A stretch of DNA of 64,000 bases from NCBI GenBank assembly GCA_033060915.1, contig CM065390.1:19075001-19139000 (forward strand), given 5' to 3'. A model generated the notes under the pieces. It was given only the letters and a program-made list of their open reading frames with translations, made no database searches and was not told where the DNA came from. Below, in pieces: positions 48,526-60,385 of this stretch (its first letter is position 1; the number at the start of each line of letters is the position of its first letter). The position numbers and the translations under genes are program-made. The DNA is from Euryodendron excelsum (lineage: Eukaryota; Streptophyta; Magnoliopsida; Ericales; Pentaphylacaceae).

Positions 48526-49561
48526 TGATGTGTAGTTCGTTATTAGTTTATCATTTTGTACCTTTTGGATGTTTAGATATTTTATGTCATGATGCATAAT
48601 TTAGTTCAATCACTGTTGTATAGTTCTGTTTATTGCATAACACACATATGAGATTGAGAGTATATCAACAAGTTAATAGGCTCTCTCACACGAGCTATCA
48701 CTTTTGGCACTTTTGAGAGCGAGCAAAGTTGAGACACTGTAGGCTATTGCGTCGCCCTATTTTTAGATAGGATGAGATTTGATTGTCGAAAATCGATGGT
48801 GGTTATTTCTCAGTATTCACCATAACCTATTTAAAAGCCAAATGTGAGTTTTACATTTTGTCGCCTTCTAAGAGAGCAAGAAAATGAGAAACACAAGTTA
48901 TGCGTTTGTTGAGCGACTAGACTAAGATCTCTATAGTGTTGATAGTCTGACATAGGCTCTTCGAGAGAATTATCCACTATAATATGTATTCATACTACAT
49001 GTGCTAACCGACCAAATTTAAGGAGGTGAACGGGTCTCCAGCCTCTTTACCATGTGAGCCCTTACCGATCAATAGTGATCATATGTTACTATACATTCAT
49101 TATGAATTTTGACTATGTCATGAGGTGAAAGGGTTAATGCAGCTATTTTGACATGAAACCTTATGGTCATGATTGATTCGACCTTCCGAACATGGCTAAA
49201 AAAACTGTTAGTCCTGATTCGAGTGGCATGAAGGCATATATTTGTAGCGCGCAACTTACATTCGCTTTTCAGTATTATGATGTAAGTATGAGTATAGTGC
49301 TGGCCTCGAGAGGTTAAGTATGCTTCTAGAGGGGATAAAGATACCAACACCGAAGCATTTTGATGGACTCGGGGTACTTGAGACACTTGTTTCTCATTTT
49401 CAGACAGGGTTGATGTCTTTATGCTGGTTCTTATAAAGTTTGGTGTAGAGCTCCCAAAATTTAAGTGTACTCAACGGTCGCACGACTCATTTGTTGTATG
49501 ATCTTACATTGTGGTATTTGGTTGGTTGAGAGATTGTTGTTGTTTTGATACATACCCATGT
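48526..49561 (+). other. 3' untranslated region of the copia element
   Basis: About 1 kb between RNase H and the PPT. No coding signal; long for a copia element. Confidence 0.5.
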
Positions 49562-49573
49562 GCGAGTGGGAGA
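49562..49573 (+). promoter_or_regulatory. Polypurine tract of the copia element
   Basis: GCGAGTGGGAGA directly before TGTTGGTATG. Confidence 0.75.
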
Positions 49574-50372
49574 TGTTGGTATGACCGATTCAAGTTGGTT
49601 TGGGTTCGGACCAACTCAGGTGCCTGTGGGCATGCCCTAACCCAAAGACCCACCCACCACTTGTGTTAGGTGATTTATGCATGCTCCCACTTACCTTGGT
49701 GATTGAAGTGATTGTTCAAGCATGCTGTCACTTACCTTAGTTGTTGGAGTGGTTATTTAAACATGCTCCCACTTACCTTAATGGTTAGGGTAATTGTTGG
49801 AGTGGTTGTTTAAGCATGATTCCATTTACCTTGATGATTGGGTAGTTGTTCAAGCATGCTCCTACTTAACTTGGTGGTTGAGGTGGTTGTTTAAGCATAC
49901 TTCCACTTATCTTGGTAGTTGGGGTATGTGGCAACCACCAAGAATTAGGAATGGTAGACCCATTTCACACTTATAAATGTTCAAGAGATTTAAGAGAAAA
50001 AATAAGATTTTAGTGGCCGCATTTTTGTATGTGCAATAGTATGTAAGCAATTCTCTCAGTGTCTCTTCCAAAACACACAATCAAGATAGGCTCTTGAGTT
50101 ATAATTAGTGTGGATGCTTTCGGGTTTTTGGGAATGTTTGATTGTATTCCACCGCGGGTAGATTTATAGGAGAACGTAAGTACATGTGAAAAAATTTTTA
50201 GATCAAGATCGGCTCTTTCGAGCTTACTTTCGGACACGTTTCAAGAGGTAAACCTGATTACTGCTTTCACTTTTAATTATAGAGAGGTCATCTCTTTCAG
50301 GCTTGTTTTTTGACACGTTTCAAGAGGTAAATCCAATTACCGCTTCCGTTTTAATTGTAGACAGATTCTACA
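49574..50372 (+). repeat. 3' LTR of the copia element
   Basis: 799 bp, colinear with the 5' LTR but with about six copies of the ~41-bp unit (49690-49935) instead of about 3.5. This explains nearly all of the 95-bp difference. Confidence 0.88.
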
Positions 50373-51892
50373 AATATCATTTTCAAAATCTTCTTTTTCG
50401 GAAACAAAAATGATGCGAAGCTTGAAAACAATGTCATTTTCAATTTCGTACGAAAACCATATTTACATATTTAGAAAATAATTTAAACCGTTTCAAAAAA
50501 TGAGGGTGTTTTTAATAAAATTTCTACAAACATTTCACAAAACTAGTTTTTCTATAAATTTTGTTTTCGTTTTTGTTTTTATTTTCGGAGCAGAAAACAG
50601 TGTTAAGAAACGAAACCATAATACGTTATGGATCAAAATCAATACCCAAGTTTAATTTTAGGCATGACAAGGTCCACTTGAGTCCATAGCCTCTCTCTCA
50701 CTGAAATATCAACAGTCTTCTCCGGCATGGAGGTTGACTATTGAACCTGAGCAAGGAGTGCATCTCCTCATGACATTGCTGAGTTTCTTCATTCAAATCC
50801 TAAGTACTACTATGACAAAGCTGATACTTGACATCTTCTTCTCTAGGCATGACATATATACATATATATAGATGTATACAGATGTTTGGTTGCAATCCTG
50901 TTTTCGTTTTCGTTTTTAATTTTCGTATTCTCGAAACAAAAAAAAACAGAAGAAGTTTCTCGTTTTTCTTGTTTTCAAAAACAATAACAATGGGACCATC
51001 GAAAACGTTATCAGTTTTATATTGTTTTCTTTTTAATATGAAAACGATTCTAGAAACTCAAAAAACACCATTTTAATGGTTCTCAAAAATTGAGTGTTTT
51101 CTAAAAAACTTTTCAAAAACAAGCTCTGTAACCGGTTTGCCAAACTTGATTTTTGAAGCCAATTCTCCAAATGCATTTTCGGTGAATTTTAGAAAACGAA
51201 AACAAAAAACAGGAACCACAACCGTAACGGAACGGAGAGGACCTCCAGAGCTAAATTCTCATGCATGGCATTAAATTGATCTTCTCAGATATATTCCAAC
51301 AGCAAAAACTGGTAAAACATGGAGAAATCACAGTCCATAGTGAGGGAAGCTATAGCCACTCACGCTATGATTTAACGTCTCCAAAGCACAAAGGAGAAGA
51401 AGAAAGCAACAGACACACTGATCCAACAAAGCACTATTGCAGTAACCAGTCTGGGCAAGTTTCTCCACTACCCGGCCATCTACCCATCTCTCTCTCTCTC
51501 TCTCTCTAGGTCTGCAACTACACTGCTCTCATATATTGAGTGTGCCTTAAATGTTGGCACCTTGACCACAAATCCGAAAAACACAAAACAATACAACAAG
51601 AGCGAAAGTGACTACATACCGCATAGCAAAAACGAAAAAAACAACAAAAAAAAAAAACAAAATGATCTTGTGTCTGAAAAGATTAACCTCTACAGTTTGA
51701 AGAAAAACAATCTCACAAAATAACTTACGTCTTATTGTATTATTGAATTCAAAATCCTCAAAATCTGAAAGGGACGTCATGAGCTCTACAAAAATGGAAC
51801 AAGCCTATTGCCTGAATTTAGGTCAGTTCGGCAAATGGATTCCAACTTTGAAAATGGAATCTGGGTTGGCTACTATACCCTGATTAATAAGC
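50373..51892. other. Intergenic DNA downstream of the OTU gene
   Basis: No gene supported. Holds an inverted-repeat element at 50885-51224, a (CT)n run at about 51485-51508, and the 3' flank/UTR of the OTU gene (roughly 51550-51892). Confidence 0.5.
50885..51224. mobile_element. Small inverted-repeat element (MITE-like)
   Basis: The left end TTGGTTGCAATCCTGTTTTCGTTTTCG matches the reverse complement of the right end (GAAAACGAAAACAAAAAACAGGAACCACAACC) with several mismatches. About 340 bp, no ORF. No clear TSD found. Confidence 0.45.
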
Positions 51893-54800
51893 CTATGCCT
51901 CTACTCTCTGGTAATTTTGGTCCGAGATGGCCTCCAATATGTCGTAGTGACCATAACCATGAAACAGAATGGTAATGGGACTCTCTTTATCCTTCTGGTA
52001 CTCTTCACCATAATTTGCTATCTTCACCAAACCACCTGAGCTTCTATCAATCATCAAGACAGATATCGGTGTCCTGTGAACACAACAGATCAAAGGAGGC
52101 TGACATAATATAAAGATGAAGAAATAAATGGGAAAAAATAAAAAATAACAAAAATAGCAGAACTTCACTTCCTATATAAGAGATTCAGTCCTACTTCAAT
52201 GTCAAAAGCATTTGGGCACTACCATGATATGATTCTGTTCCAATGTCACAACATGAAAAAGCACAGAGTTGACTTAAAAAAGGGAGTCCCGTCAGCAAAA
52301 GGAAAAAGAAAACAGAATCACTAGAAGGGAGAGTATAAAAGAAATGAAACATCATCATCATCATTTGAAATTCTTCAGCATAACTTAGTTAGATTATCAA
52401 CACCTAATCAAAGTCTAGAACTTTGTCGAGACCTTCAAAGAACACTTTATCTATCTTTTAACTAAATTCTGAGGAAGGGGGAGGTGGCTTGTCAAACCTA
52501 GTTTATTCTGTAATATGTCAAACTAATAGATAAACAAATACCATTGCAGGGAAGGTAATATGCAAAAACACAAGACACCTAAGAAGCATGGACACGGACA
52601 CATGATATGGACAAGACATGACATGACACGACACGACACAAATATGCTGACATGACGATTTTTAAAAAATACAGGACACAACACGACAAGAACTCAACAA
52701 AATTATAAATTTTATGTATTTTTTATATGTCGTATATAAAAGTATTTTACTCAAAAGTAATGAAAAAAATATAAAATAACACAAATTAAAATTAAAAATC
52801 CTGTAGTTTATTTTTTATACGTCAAATTGGGTATAAAATCAGAAAATCACATGTTTTATTATTTATACATCAAATTGGGTATAAAATCACATTGTTTTTT
52901 ATTTTACAATTGGATTTCAAGTTATTTTATTCGAACTTGGAATGTATTTTCATGTGTAAGTGATGGACACAGGTATTGAAGTGATCAATATGCGTGTCCC
53001 CAAAGTGTCCGAATCGTGTTTGATTTTAAAAAAAAAATGACAAAATAATGCACATGTCACAAACACGACACCTTCTTAGAAGTGTCCATACTTCTTAAGA
53101 AAACAGACATTATGATATTTTTTTTAGCAAATAAGATGCTTCATATTGACAATAGAAATGCTTCAGTAAAACAGGGAATAGAACTCACATAAGAACATGG
53201 GATGCCATCAGCAACTCAGGCTCTCCACCCCACACATAAGGTAGTTGAATTCTTTTCACATATGCATCAAAATCTCCTTCAATAAACCTAAAACGAATGG
53301 AGAGAACAAATAAACATTACCATTCTAGATTAACCATTTACAATGACACTAACTGTACAATTATCAGAAACCTCACCATTCAGTCTCTTTACGCCTCTTT
53401 AAGAGCTCATCCACAACCTATAAATCACAATCCGTTTAAAAGAAGATGCTAAGCAAACAATAAATTTTGCTGGTAATGGTACAAAAACCTACCAGAGCTC
53501 TTAGACTATCAGCGAGTTCTTTCTGACGATTCTCATCAGGAGCTTCTTCTCCCTTTCTCAAGCAAGACACATGAGCTATTGCTCTAAATAGGCATCGACC
53601 ATCAGCTGTCACCCCTGTATTACACAAGAATTTTAGAATCTACTCTCACTTGGATGCATTTGTTAACACAAGCATTCACTTTATAATTTGTAAAGGCAAA
53701 CTATATCAATGTAGCAGCTGGCCTTGGTGCAGCGGTAAAGTTTTTTCCGTTGTGGCCTGGGCATCACACGTTTAAATCACAAAAATAGCAACTCCACATA
53801 CAAGAAAAGCCTACCTATATCTCATCTTTTCCAAATGCCACAATGGCAGAAGCTTCATACACCCTTTTTAATCTATATCTATTTTATCTGGAACATAAAT
53901 CATTCTAGCATGTGGAATGGGAGTGAGATGTGGTACGCTACATGCTTTGAAAGATGATACAATAGAGGTACATTTGTATAAATTACACAACTAAAATTAA
54001 AGCTACCTCTAAAGAAATTTTCTACTACAATCAAACATCCAATTAAATATTTTTTATTTCTAGAAGCATTATGGCCATTTCTTTATATTTTGTCCTGCCA
54101 AAACTCCACTATTTCTTTATATTTTGTCCTGCCAAAACTACACTCTCCCTAGCTTTTCATTCATTACCGCTAAATTCATTGCTTTGGAACCAAAGTGTAC
54201 CATTGTAGCTTTTAGTAACTCTGATCTATATCAATGTAGCACATAATCGTATACCCTCAAAGAACTTACATTAAAATTTAATACCAAGCACTCAGATATA
54301 TTTATTGGATTACTTTTGCAAAAGTAAATAAACAAAGAATCATTGAATAACCATATATACAAACCTTATGAACACTCAGAGAACTTACCTTGAAATTTAA
54401 TACCAAACACACATATATATGTTGGATTACTTTTGCAACAATAATAAACAAAGAATCATTGATAGCTGCATATAGAAACCAATCCCGAATTAAATCTAAT
54501 CCAACAAACTAGGAAAATGGATATAGAAGTCCAAAGGCACGCCTTGAATTTAAGTTCAAGTTCAATTTATTTTCTTTTATACATGCCCCCAATGATTAAT
54601 CACATATTAAATTCAAGGCCCAATATTATACATATGTAATTCTAAAACCGCACTTCAAATTCAATATTAACTATTCATATCACTTTTTGTGTTTATTTTT
54701 TAAATTAAAAAAATTAAACAATCATTAGACAAGTAAATAAAACTTAATCATGCTTTACACTCTCTAGACCATATTACACAGAAAAGTGTATATATTGAAA

Positions 54801-55326
54801 TCGAATGACCTGTGACTCTGTAATTAGCAGAGCTCTCGTCGTTCCTTTCAGAGAAGATGATGTCCGTACTACGACCTTCCGCCTTGTCGCCGATGGCGAC
54901 AGCCTCGGGACTCGCATCGGCGTACTCCAACGGCGCGAACGGCGCAGCGAGGCAGGCGCACACGCCGAAGAGGAGCCAAGCCGAGTCGGAACGGTGGAGC
55001 CACCGGGCGGGTCGCGCGTCCCACGCGACGTTCCAGGATCCTTCCCCCTTCATCTGCTCGTGGTGAAACGCCGGCCGCCTGTACCCTCCGCTGGACGGCA
55101 GAATCGCGTGCCATATCGACGCAGCGCCAACACCGGAGCCGCTGCTGTTTCTGAGCCGGCAGGAACTAGAGTGATGGCGCCGGTGGTGCTGACCTCCGCC
55201 GAGGTAGCCGACTAGCCTTGTCGGGCTTCCAGCGAGCCGGTGGTGGTGAATAGCCGCCGAGCTGTGAGCCAATGACAGCGACGCAAGGATCCAAGGCTTG
55301 GGGCGTGCGCAGAGTACCCCGAGCAT
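51893..55326 (-). CDS. OTU-domain cysteine protease (deubiquitinase family), five exons
   Basis: Exons on the - strand: 55326-54810, 53614-53493, 53417-53377, 53287-53189, 52073-51893. All junctions are GT-AG with matching phases, and together they give 960 nt, 319 aa plus TAG. OTU proteases cleave ubiquitin isopeptide bonds. The catalytic core begins at the exon 1/2 junction: VTGVTADGRCLFRAIAH with Asp177 and nucleophile Cys180. It continues through KGEEAPDENRQKELADSL, KRRKETEWFIEGDFDAYV, YVWGGEPELLMASHVL and ends with FHGYGHYDIL carrying His302. The N-terminal ~165 residues are GC-rich, His/Ser/Arg-rich with a hydrophobic stretch (SAWLLFGVCACLAAPFAPL), so an organelle-targeting or membrane segment is possible. 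Length and domain order fit the plant OTU group that includes Arabidopsis OTU4-like proteins; orthology is not tested. Introns 1 (53615-54809) and 4 (52074-53188) carry transposons. The only apparently intact host gene in the window. Confidence 0.9.
52580..53097. mobile_element. Terminal-inverted-repeat element in intron 4 of the OTU gene
   Basis: Ends TAAGAAGCATGGACAC and GTGTCCATACTTCTTA are inverted repeats with 15 of 16 matching. The interior has GACACGACACGACAC-type short repeats (52610-52690) and AT-rich DNA without an ORF. No clear TSD. The end sequence belongs to a repeat type common in plant genomes; transposon class is not certain. Confidence 0.6.
53711..53872 (+). mobile_element. 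tRNA-derived SINE in intron 1 of the OTU gene
   Basis: Pol III A box TGGTGCAGCGG (53725-53735) and B box-like GTTTAAATC (53770-53778). The tail GCCACAATGGCAGAAGCTTCATACACCCTTTTT resembles plant Au-type SINEs. Flanking repeats CTATATCAAT (53701-53710) and CTATATCTAT (53873-53882) match in 9 of 10 positions. Orientation is opposite to the host gene. Confidence 0.75.
54077..54144. repeat. 34-bp tandem duplication in intron 1
   Basis: ATTTCTTTATATTTTGTCCTGCCAAAACTCCACT occurs twice head to tail, nearly identical. Confidence 0.85.
54256..54480. repeat. Approximately 118-bp tandem duplication in intron 1
   Basis: Two diverged copies share AGAACTTAC, AAATTTAATACCAA, TTGGATTACTTTTGCAA and AAACAAAGAATCATTGA in the same order. 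Confidence 0.75.
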
Positions 55327-55406
55327 TACCGGAATGAAACCAATCGCTAACGTGGGCTCGTCGGCGAACCGAATCTTAATCTACGCACCCATCAGCACAA
55401 GAAAAG

Positions 55407-55498
55407 TATATAGCTATACACGCAGATCTCTATGAAAAGTAGTTAGCCTTGCACTTGGGCCGACGGCGAAGAGTTTTAGAGAGGGGAGTGGGGCCCAC
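55407..55498 (-). promoter_or_regulatory. Candidate core promoter of the OTU gene
   Basis: About 80 bp upstream of the ATG lies a TATA-like CTATATAC (near 55409-55416, - strand). About 165 bp upstream is GGGCCCAC (55491-55498), which contains the TGGGCC/GGCCCA site II word found in many plant housekeeping promoters. Confidence 0.4.
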
Positions 55499-55914
55499 GA
55501 AGGGGAAACTGAGGCGAGGCTCAGAGGCATATTAGCCTAAGATTCGAGATTGTTCGGAAGTGTTGGTCCGTTCCATTTTAGCAAAACTTTCTCAAATTCC
55601 GAAAATACCCTAACAGTAACATTTGTTTGATTTATTAGAGGAGGGTAAACTCGTCTGAGTGATATTATGACCTACCCCCAATATTTCTGAGAAATTTGAG
55701 GGGTGGAAATTGGTGGTCCACGTGTTTACCAGGAAAGCCGGAGGTTGTTATTTTCCAGGTGGAACGATACACTGCCTGGAGCTCTCGTGGCATGTTCGTG
55801 CACCCTAATCCATTTCATGACAAGTCGGATAAGACTATTACCTGTTGCTTTACACGTTGAACGTGTCCCACTCCAATTGGGGGGTGAAAATTAAAAGAAA
55901 CATCCAGTTGACAA

Positions 55915-56513
55915 CAGTGGCGGAGGCATGAAGGGACAGGGCAAGTGCCCCTTAATTTTTTTAAAATTATACTTCTATTTATAATTTTAGAATTTTTTTT
56001 TAATTTGTTCTTCTGAAAAATTATAATTGGCCCACTACATCTAAAAGAACTCTTACTTTTACTTCAAATGTTAGAATGTCTCTCAATATGCTTTCTCTAG
56101 AAATTTATGAATTTGCCCTCAAAAAATATTAATTTGCTTTAAAAAAAAATTTATGTTATATATAAATTTATATAAATTATGTAGATATATGGAAGTCAAG
56201 TGACCTCTGGTCGATTATCAAATATAAAAAAATAATTTGCTCATGGTTTTATTTTTATTTTTTTTAAATTATGAGCCAAAATATTAGGTGTTTTAGTTTG
56301 AAAAAAAAGGACAATAGACAACCAAATTATTTTGTACGAAAACTTTATACAAAAATTGTGATTGTAAAGCAAAAAATTCTAGATTGTGATTAATTCCCCC
56401 CCCCCCCCGGGGGGAGATTTTTTTAACAATAATTGCAACACCCCCTTCATTTTCAAATATCACTAACACTTCGTCTATTTTTTTTTTCAAAAGGGAAGCT
56501 CTAGGCTACGCCA
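55915..56513. mobile_element. Possible small element with GTGGCGGAGGC / GGCTACGCCAC ends
   Basis: The left end CAGTGGCGGAGGC and right end GGCTACGCCAC are imperfect inverted repeats of a kind often seen at plant repeat borders. The interior is AT-rich without an ORF and no TSD is apparent. Confidence 0.3.
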
Positions 56514-58230
56514 CAATTTCGTCAACGCGCTAGGCCCCACAACACCAAGAGCATGAGAACACTTTGTCTAATTAAGTAAACCAAAAATTACTTGATGTAA
56601 TGTTAGGTTTTTATTTATTTTATTTGGTTAGAGACATTAGTAAATTTTCAATATAAACAGTTATATTTTATTAGAGTAAATTGTACTAACACTTGAGGTT
56701 TTTAACAAATATAGTTTGTCTTAGGGTCAATTTGGTAGAGTTTTTTTTTATTTTTTTTAATTTAACTTTTTTGGCTATAAACTAAAAAGCTAATTTTTTT
56801 TTACTTTTTTTTTCTCTTAAAAGCAAAGATAAATCACACACAAAAAAATAAAAAATAGCTTTTTGACTTAAAAGCAACTCAAAAAAGCTTGACAAAAAGC
56901 CCTAAAAACGGAATCCAAGGTATTAGTGCAATCAATCATGTTGAACTATGAGTCGCAAATTAGGAAAATAAAAGCATCCGTTAATGCCGTCAAACACAGC
57001 AAAATAATGGGGGTGTCTGTGTAATTTTCAAAGAGCATCTAATGTTCCTCCATTTATTAAAAACCTGGGGTCCCTGTCGTTTATCTTTCTTTATGGTGTC
57101 TTTTTGAACCCTATTAATTTAAGCATGTGTTTAACATTGTTTATTTATGGAAAACATTCCCTCTAGGTGGTAGCATTTCCCTATAGGTGGTAGTTGATTT
57201 TCCTTTTCAAGTCTAAGCAAAAATTTGTTGATCACCTTTTTATATTTTTTCGTCAAATCTCAAACACGGAAAACAAATTTGCAATCTCTAGTTTGCAACT
57301 ATCGGAGGGCTTCAAAAATGTTACATGTTTTTTTAAGAAAATTGTGATAAATAATTTTTTTTTTACGGCTACAAAATATACATGCCTTTGACTAATTATT
57401 CACTCTAACTCCTAAAGGTTATTGTCTCCACGAGCCAAATAAACTTCATGCTTTATAAATAATGGCTTATTATAAGAGGACGTGAGCAAAAGTCAAACTT
57501 AAAACATCGTACTTAGCCTAAATGCTAGCCAAACTTTGAATTCAAGCTTATTTTTATGAAAACTTTGACATATTCTTGCTCCATTACATACTTTTGCTAA
57601 TTCCTATCAACTAACCCAATTTGTCAATGATCGATCCTCATGTAAACACAAATTCAATTCTCCACAAATTGGTCCTAAAAGTTTCCAAACTAGGTAAATT
57701 TGTCGCTATGGCAACATTTAAATTATTCTTAATTACATAATTATTGTACAAAATGATGTAATTAAATTATGACATTTTAGTTTCAAACAAATTACCAATC
57801 AAAATATCTTTTAATTTCAAAAAAGTCATAATTATATCAGTCCGAATAGATTTTTTGTATAAGTTTCTTACAAGATTAAAATTTTTCTTCTAAAGAAGTT
57901 GTGACCCTCACCACTATGTACCCAATTTATGTTTTGACCTGCTGAAAAGGAAAAAACTACATAATACTAACCTTTTTTTTTTATAGAAAAATTCAACTAA
58001 CACCAAAAATATTCACCAATAACTAGGTAAGAAATTACATTTAATTAAATCTTACTCGGCACGCAGCCGACCAAGTGGCACTCTATTGTCGAATCAATGT
58101 TAGGTTCTTAACATGTAAATGTTGGAAGCAGTAGCTTTCTTGGTAGAGTTGTAGAAGGTTGGAGAACCCTAGAGGATGGGTCGATGTTGACAAAGCTCTC
58201 TCTCTCTCTCCATATGTGTATATGTGTATG

Positions 58231-58330
58231 TATATCCACTTAGCAAACTTGAGCACGGCTTAATTTTTGTGTTTACGTACAAATGGTTCTTGTGGTTTGT
58301 CTTTGATAGTTCCACAGCTTTCATCTCTCC

Positions 58331-58361
<31 letters not shown>

Positions 58362-58457
58362 GGTATATCCACTTAGCAAACTTGAACACGGCTTAATTTT
58401 TGTGTTTTTGTACAAATGGTTCTTGTGGTTTGTCTTGAATAGTTCCACAGCTTTCAT
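58231..58457. repeat. Tandem duplication, 94-bp copies at 133-bp spacing
   Basis: Copies 58231-58324 and 58364-58457 (TATATCCACTTAGCAAACTTGAGCACGG..TCCACAGCTTTCAT) are separated and preceded by CT and TA microsatellites. Few differences between copies. Confidence 0.88.
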
Positions 58458-60019
58458 TTGAATGGTACATTGACCGAATTCTTAATAACATGAAAAAGTT
58501 GCTTTGTTGCTAGCGGCAGAACAAAAAATTTTGTTTATTACTCAAAGAAAATTTCTTATCCAAGCGTTATGCAAAAATAATATTTTACAAGAAATAAAAA
58601 CAATGAATCTATAGCAGTCATTTCTTCTTACCTCTTTAATTATTCCAATTTATTTTTTTAGCTCTATAATTACACATATATATATATAGCATTTTTTTTA
58701 TATTTTATTGGATTTCATACGTCGATATTTTAATCAGTTGCCCTACTTAATTTCATTACCTTATGGTCAGTTACACCTTCTTTGATCAATGGAGTACTAC
58801 TACTTAAGACTAAACACTTCATAGTTCATATCCCCTCAAATCATCCAAAACAATTTGACCATTGTCTTCACTTCATTGCAACAAAAGCCAATTTTTACAT
58901 CTAATTGGTATCAAAATAAATTTCAAGATATATATAGGTTCCCGGCCATTATGGGTATGAAATGACGAAATAGTCACCAGAGTAGACATCAAAAACAAGT
59001 TGAGTTCGGCCTATATAAATAGACCAAGTGAGCTCAGAAAACCAAAAAAAAAAAAAAAAAAATTAGACCAAGGTTGGGCCATAGAACCCAACTCCCACGT
59101 AATCGTATTTAGCTTTTGGTCGAAAAGAACTGACGAGATGTACAGGTTAGGAACTTGGGCTGTAAGTTACTCTTGATCCAAATATGAAAAAAAGCTACCA
59201 AGGAACACTTGAAGGGCCCTATACTTCATGAACAAATTTTTTTTTTCTTCAAGGAACCTATAATTAAACCACAAAAAAGAGAGATTATGTCGGCTTTGTA
59301 ATAACATACACAATCGCACGTTAATTTCAGCAAAACCAATTTTGTAACTTGGTCTCTAGTTTCAAATTTCTGAATTGCTTATCCTCATTGGAACTTGTTA
59401 CCTAGAAAACAACTCAAGAAATGCATGAATTGGGTTTATCTAAATATTAACTAAGTTATAAATAATTTTAACTTATTCAATAAAATGAGCAAACTCACAA
59501 TAGAAATGAGAAGTTTCAAAAACTTTAGAGAGTCAATTTATGCAGACAGTCAAAAAAGCAAACTCAATACACAACATGAGTAATATCAAAAACTTCAAAG
59601 AGCAGTTTACACAAACAGGGATATCAACAGACTTGATATTCTAAATAAGCAACTCATAAACTTCAGAGAGCTATTTCAATAGCCTGCTATACGATTAAAC
59701 CCAGACTCAATTTTTTGAGAAAATTCTCAAAGCATGATATTCAACCTTTTTCACAATACTTTAATATCAACTAAACCTATGCAATGACAGCTAAAATATG
59801 GATCAACTACATATATAAAGTATGACAATCATGCACAAATAATCTAAAACACAATCAAAGAGGAGATAGAGATAAGAGAATACGACACAAAGAATTTATC
59901 GTGGTTCGATTAACCCCTAAACCTAGTCTACTCTTCAAGACTCCTTCCTTGATATTTTTTCTTTTCTATATCCAAACGTTGATACAATACACTAGCCTTT
60001 CTCAAGCGCTAGTTCTTCC

Positions 60020-60385
60020 CATAGTTGCACGGAAACTCATTTCGGGGGTGGAAACGCGTTTTCCCGAAAATGCATTTCCAGGACGAGGACAAAACCTGTT
60101 TTAAAAATTTGGGAAAACGTTTCAGAAAAGCGGAAGAAACGTTTGGGAAACTTGTAAAAAACTGTTTGGATACTTAACGGAAACTCTTGGGAAACATTTA
60201 AGAAACTCTTGGAAAACGCTATGGAAACTTAAAATGTTAATTTTTATGAATTTTTTTCCTCAAGTTCTAACTAAGTATTTATGAAATTATTTGCATAGAT
60301 TTCTACTAAGTTTTCCAAATTGCCGCGCTTCCCGCTTCCGTTTCCCCTAACGTCTCCCACTTCCGCTTCCCATTTCGGCAACTAT
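60020..60385. mobile_element. Mutator-like MITE candidate
   Basis: The left end CATAGTTGCACGGAAAC and right end TTTCGGCAACTAT are imperfect inverted repeats. The 9-bp flanks AGTTCTTCC (60011-60019) and AGTTGTTCC (60386-60394) differ at one position. The interior is built of GGAAAC / TTGGGAAAC words, with no ORF. A 9-bp TSD suits Mutator-type elements. Confidence 0.55.

Larger units (their letters stand above)
42436..50372 (+). mobile_element. Complete but inactive Ty1/copia retrotransposon
   Basis: 5' LTR 42436-43139, PBS 43141-43152, gag, pol in copia order (PR-IN-RT-RH), PPT 49562-49573, 3' LTR 49574-50372. Flanks are GATAT (42431-42435) and AATAT (50373-50377), a 5-bp TSD with one mismatch. 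Total about 7.9 kb, though the coding part is full of stops and frameshifts. Confidence 0.9.
55499..60010. other. AT-rich intergenic DNA, no gene supported
   Basis: Only short chance frames. A C/G homopolymer junction lies near 56397-56414. A possible small inverted-repeat element (AGGGTCAATTTGGTAGAG..TTGACAAAAAGCCCT) lies at about 56712-56904. Near 59900 the words AGAATTTATCGTGGTTCGATTAACCCC resemble a common plant repeat, unassigned. Confidence 0.5.

Noticed and set aside
53717..53780. Possible tRNA gene (A and B boxes)
   Set aside because: No cloverleaf can be drawn, the B box is degenerate, and the flanking duplications plus tail show a SINE.
54805..55215. 136-codon open frame on the + strand
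   Set aside because: It is antisense to the GC-rich first exon of the OTU gene. The - strand frame joins a conserved protease core across proper splice sites, whereas the + strand translation resembles nothing.
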